This document shows positions 60,326 to 64,000 of a stretch of 64,000 bases of DNA, in pieces. Below the pieces are notes generated by a model, which did not search any database, was not told where the DNA came from, and saw only the letters and a list, made by a program, of their open reading frames with translations. The number at the start of each line of letters is the position of its first letter. Position 1 is the stretch's first letter. The position numbers and the translations under genes are program-made. The stretch comes from Adiantum capillus-veneris (taxonomy: Eukaryota > Streptophyta > Polypodiopsida > Polypodiales > Pteridaceae): NCBI GenBank assembly GCA_014529385.2, contig CM043952.1, positions 70,048,299 through 70,112,298 of the forward strand. The letters run 5' to 3'.

Positions 60326-63300
60326 ATGCAAGCAGCAGAGAGGGCCAAGAAAAAGCTCAACCAAAAGGAAAAGTTGCAGGAACTGCCCGCATATCAATTA
60401 GACCCCGATTCAGTCAAAGCAGCCAAAGTAGCTTATCTCTCCAAAGAACGGCTAGAAGAGCATCACACTACAGTCTTCACCGGAAGATTCAAGAGTGACA
60501 TGAGGTGGAGTTTCAACTCCTACCTAAGGAAGTATATAATGTTGATGCGAAGCCTGAGACCAAAGAAGCCAACCCCAGGCTAGGACTTAGAGACTTTTAT
60601 GAACAGGAGCCTTGCGGAGTGGATTTTCAAAAAGCTTACGAGCTTTTATCCACAATCAAAGAAGATGAAACCGCCCAAATATCTGACACTCAGGGACACA
60701 AGGTCGAAGTGGTCATAACTAAATCCTTATAAAGCAGAAGCACTCACACTATCCACAGAAGGAATGACCATGAGAGCAAGGGATAGGAAAACAGCAGGAA
60801 CTTTTACCAAAGAGACCGCCGCAGCTACCTTTGCAGATTTGATTCACAAACAAGTGGAAGAGCCAGCCCAGTTATACCATCAGCACTTCCACTTCTTGGA
60901 AAAAAGGCCACCAAGGTACACCACGCCAAATCACGCGGTTGCCACTACTTTTACACAAGTTCTCAAGTCAACAACCAGGCAACCGATGGACCACGCCCAG
61001 TACGTCATGACCACTCTGAAGGGCACCAAGAAAGAAGGGAAGATCACGTACTTGGGTGCATCAAAAGGCTTGATGAGGATTGCGTACCATGCCATCGGCA
61101 TGGCCGACAATCGACCACCTACCCCTGACCAAAACACTTGGATATTGGCAGCACAACCGTCTCCTAGAGCTACAAGGTCAGGAAAGAGATCTTATAAATC
61201 ATATGAGAGTCTTCTTTAAGCTCGCCCAAACAGGCACAACAGCGAGAGCTCTGATAATGAGGAGAAGAGAGCAATAAGAGAAGAGATGAAGAGAAAAGTT
61301 GTGGCCGCCCACCAAGAAGAGCCCGCACAAGAACAAGCTTGCTTTGAAAGAGAAAAACACTCCTACTAGCGCAGTCGACAAGCACAAGGGAAGGACCCAA
61401 AGAAATGGGTACCTAGTGGACTTAAAATCCCAAGGACAAAGCATCACACGAGAAAAGAGACTGAAGATCCGACAGAGACTTTGGAGAAAATGTACCAAGA
61501 AGCCAAAGCCCTCAAGCTGAAAGAGGCCAAAGAAGCGACTAGAAAAGCAAAAGAAGCGGAGGAACAGAGACAAGCCGAGGAAACGGCTAGAGAAGAAGCA
61601 CAAGAACAAGGCTATGAATCTCCCATACCCACTTCACCGCCTACTGAACAACAGGACCATCCTATGCCAAGCCCACCACCATCACCTGCAGGTAAAGACA
61701 CCGTAAAAGAACCAACTAAAGAAGCTAAACCTGAGAAAGAGAAAGCCACAGAATCTGAGTCCACCAAAGAGACAGAATCTGTACGAGAGGCTGACCAACA
61801 AGAGAAACAAAAAGAGAAAGAAGCAGAGTCAGAACAAGAGAAATCCGCCAAAGATACGCAAGAACCTGAGCCGGAAAAGGCAGCAAGTCTTGCACTAGAA
61901 GAGACAACAAAATCTGAGCCAACAGCCTCTACTACAACACAGCAAGAGAAGGCCAAAACACCCTCTACTTCCACTCAGCAAGAGACCACCGAGGCATCCA
62001 CAAAGCCTCAGGATGACAAAGAAAAAGAAGACCAACCCTCTACCTCCACGTAGGAAGAACCAACAGCCACGAAGCAGCAGAAGGATACACAAGAGGTTGC
62101 AGGCACATCTACTCAGGTGGTGAGACAAGAGGATTGGCAGTCTAATGAGGAGGTCATATTGCAAGTGAATGAATATGCAAGGTAGATGCAGAATATGATG
62201 GAGAGACTCCAATCAGCAGCACTTAGTCGTAGCTCAAAGGGTAAAGAACTCGAGATGGTGATTGACGCTCTCTAAGGAGAGTTAGAAGACAGAATGAACG
62301 TCATCATCGAACTTCAGAGGCAAGTGCAGGAGATGAAAGCCGAAGCTGAACAACATCAGCTAGCCAGAGATAGACAGCAGAATGAAATGGAAGAGTTAGG
62401 TGATCTGCTCACCAAGTTATCAGATGCTTGCAAGGCAAAAGATGAACAACTGACATAAGTTACAAATGAACTTCTTACGATAACCCTATCAGCTCAAAAA
62501 ATTCAAGTGCAGTTGGATGTTGCCAATGCCTCTTTACAATACTCCGAATAGAGAATAAATGATCAGAAAATCTTCTTACGGCAAATAAGAGAAAATCCAG
62601 CCGTGGCCTCGATCAAAGGGACAGATGAAGTATACAAGGCACTAGAGAAAAAGAACAAAGACCTCGAGCTGGAATTAAAGCTAGAGAAATCACAAGGCAG
62701 GGACCTGGCATTGATGCGGGTCCAAAGAGAAGAAAAGCTCCTAAAAGAAATAGCTGAGCTCAAAAGAGTTAACCAGCTCCTGAGGGAAGGAAAGCCGGAA
62801 ACGCAGGAAGAGGCAGGCCCTTCAAAGCAGCCACAAATAGATATACCCTCAGTCTCATTTTCTAAATTCGAGACACAGTCCACAACATAGCTGAGTGGTG
62901 AAGATGATTTTGAGATACACATTACAAATGCAGACACATTGCCTATGGTCCTTGCCTATGGTCCAGCTATCAAAAGCTGAAGAGGACACACTGAAAGAAA
63001 AGATCACACAAGAGGTGGATGAGCAGTGGAAAGCCACAATGGATTGGGAGTTGAGAGTTCTACACTCTGTCACCGTCACCCAACTCACTCCCAATCAGAT
63101 CAATGCGCAATGGTATCAGCAATCTCTGCCATACCCTCTCATAAAAGTGAAACTACTACATGTAAAAGAGAGGCTCTACAAAGACATGCAAGAAGATGGC
63201 AAAGATAAATACCACCCAAAGTGGAGGTTCATCTGGTTGAACAAGAATCCAAGGTATTTGATTCTGTTCACAAGAGCACCTGCAACCCTATAAAGAGATC

Positions 63301-63971
63301 CCACTTTTTGTCATGTACCCAGAGTAAGGACATGGCAAGAGCATGAGGCACTGACAAAGAAACGGCCAAACTTACTGAACTACCCAAGACTTCCAGCTCC
63401 AGAAAAAGGACAAGCCACGGAGGAATACATGGTGAAAACCCTAACGGGTGCCATGTCATTCTTCAAGAGTCTACCGGATCTCTCTTGCGCAATGTTATAT
63501 AAGATATGCCGAATGCTGCTCACTTGTATTGAAGTTTTTCATGAGCCAAAGCAAGCAGGCACCCCGTGGATGTCATTACTCGAGGGAAATAAAGGGCTAT
63601 GCTATGATCTTAGTGGCCACCCTTCTAAAGAAGTCCTCTATGGCTTCTACGCCCGGTGTATGTTCTTACCATCACATAATATGTTTGCGTTTGAGGAAGC
63701 TTTCTACACTAGATTCTTTACTTGGCAAAGGAAGATATTTGCGCCAGTGATCAGCAACCTAACATCTATATTTATAGGCTACTCAGCGGTGGAGCTGAAG
63801 AATAGAGTGACCATGCAGTTTTTGCAAGTGCCAGATAAAGAAATAAAAATCAGATACCAAAAGACATTGAATGCGCTTAAAGACCGCTTTGCCAGCCGGC
63901 CAGCACGAAGACTATTTCAGCCCATAAAGCTATGTCAAGGGATGACACAGGCAAGGAAGGGGGAATGTTAG
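60326..63971 (+). pseudogene. Accessory coding region of element C in env position, unrecognised product
   Basis: A succession of open frames broken by shifts and stops: 60326-60583 (basic start MQAAERAKKKLNQKEKL), 60505-60732, 60764-61219 (begins MTMRARDRKTAGTFTKETAA), 61481-62053 (Lys/Glu-rich coiled-coil-like, then a Pro/Glu/Ser/Thr-rich stretch), 62603-62890 (coiled-coil-like), 62895-63293 and 63429-63971 (180 codons, globular, Phe/Leu-rich). I recognise no family. No clear signal peptide or membrane segment is visible, so it is not obviously an envelope. The last frame passes through the polypurine tract and stops at TAG 63969-63971 inside the LTR. Confidence 0.6.
63951..63965 (+). other. 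Polypurine tract of element C
   Basis: AAGGAAGGGGGAA (63953-63965) directly precedes the LTR TG at 63966. It also encodes part of RKGE at the end of the accessory frame. Confidence 0.85.
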
Positions 63972-64000
63972 CAGCAAGCTAACACGGATACCATTTTCGG
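63966..64000 (+). repeat. Start of the 3' LTR of element C
   Basis: TGTTAGCAGCAAGCTAACAC and following bases match 11363 onward with small differences. The window ends after 35 bases. Confidence 0.85.

Noticed and set aside
60326-63971. Calling the accessory region of C an envelope gene
   Set aside because: The position fits, but no signal peptide, membrane segment or cleavage motif is visible.

Overview
The window reads as a repeat-rich intergenic stretch of a land-plant nuclear genome. It consists almost entirely of transposable elements inserted into one another, and I find no host gene, tRNA or rRNA. Plant origin is supported by plant-type Ty3/gypsy retrotransposons (two with dual RNase H, two of the chromodomain type), tRNA-type primer sites followed by gag-pol, a plant LINE with a DUF4283-like ORF1, and MULE- and hAT-type DNA elements. 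The giant nested elements suggest a large genome (fern, lycophyte or gymnosperm scale), but I cannot name the species.

Layout. Element A (1-7189) is the 3' part of a Ty3/gypsy element: gag, protease, RT, two RNase H domains, integrase and the 3' LTR. A decayed LINE (about 7190-11362) follows and is cut by element C. Element C starts with an LTR at 11363, and its 3' LTR begins at 63966, 35 bases before the window ends. Excluding nested DNA it is about 18-19 kb long. Element D (minus strand) sits inside the integrase of C with target duplication AGTTT (left LTR piece 21899-22157; rest 34233-40874). Element B (22158-34232) sits in the left LTR of D as LTR-internal-LTR-truncated internal. Element E (minus strand, 40877-56329) sits on the junction between the right LTR of D and C, with target duplication ACAAG. 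F, a 6.55-kb Mutator-like TIR element (46764-53318), sits in the gag of E and itself carries a 217-bp hAT-type MITE (50805-51021). A second MITE (35356-35601) sits in the pol of D. The integrase of C resumes at 56335.

C is the most unusual element. Downstream of integrase it carries a second aspartic-protease-like domain. Beyond that is about 3.6 kb of decayed accessory coding sequence whose last reading frame runs through the polypurine tract and stops inside the 3' LTR. A strong splice-donor-like site lies just before gag, and a branch point plus acceptor lie just before the accessory ATG, so spliced expression in the manner of an env gene is possible. Both the leader and the 3' non-coding part of C carry a near-perfect AT-rich palindrome repeated at about 290-bp intervals inside otherwise diverged sequence.

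All coding sequences carry frameshifts or stops except the 1214-codon pol of B, and that has an altered RT catalytic box. B is the youngest insertion, with two LTRs of equal length that are almost identical. The LINE and C are the oldest and most decayed.
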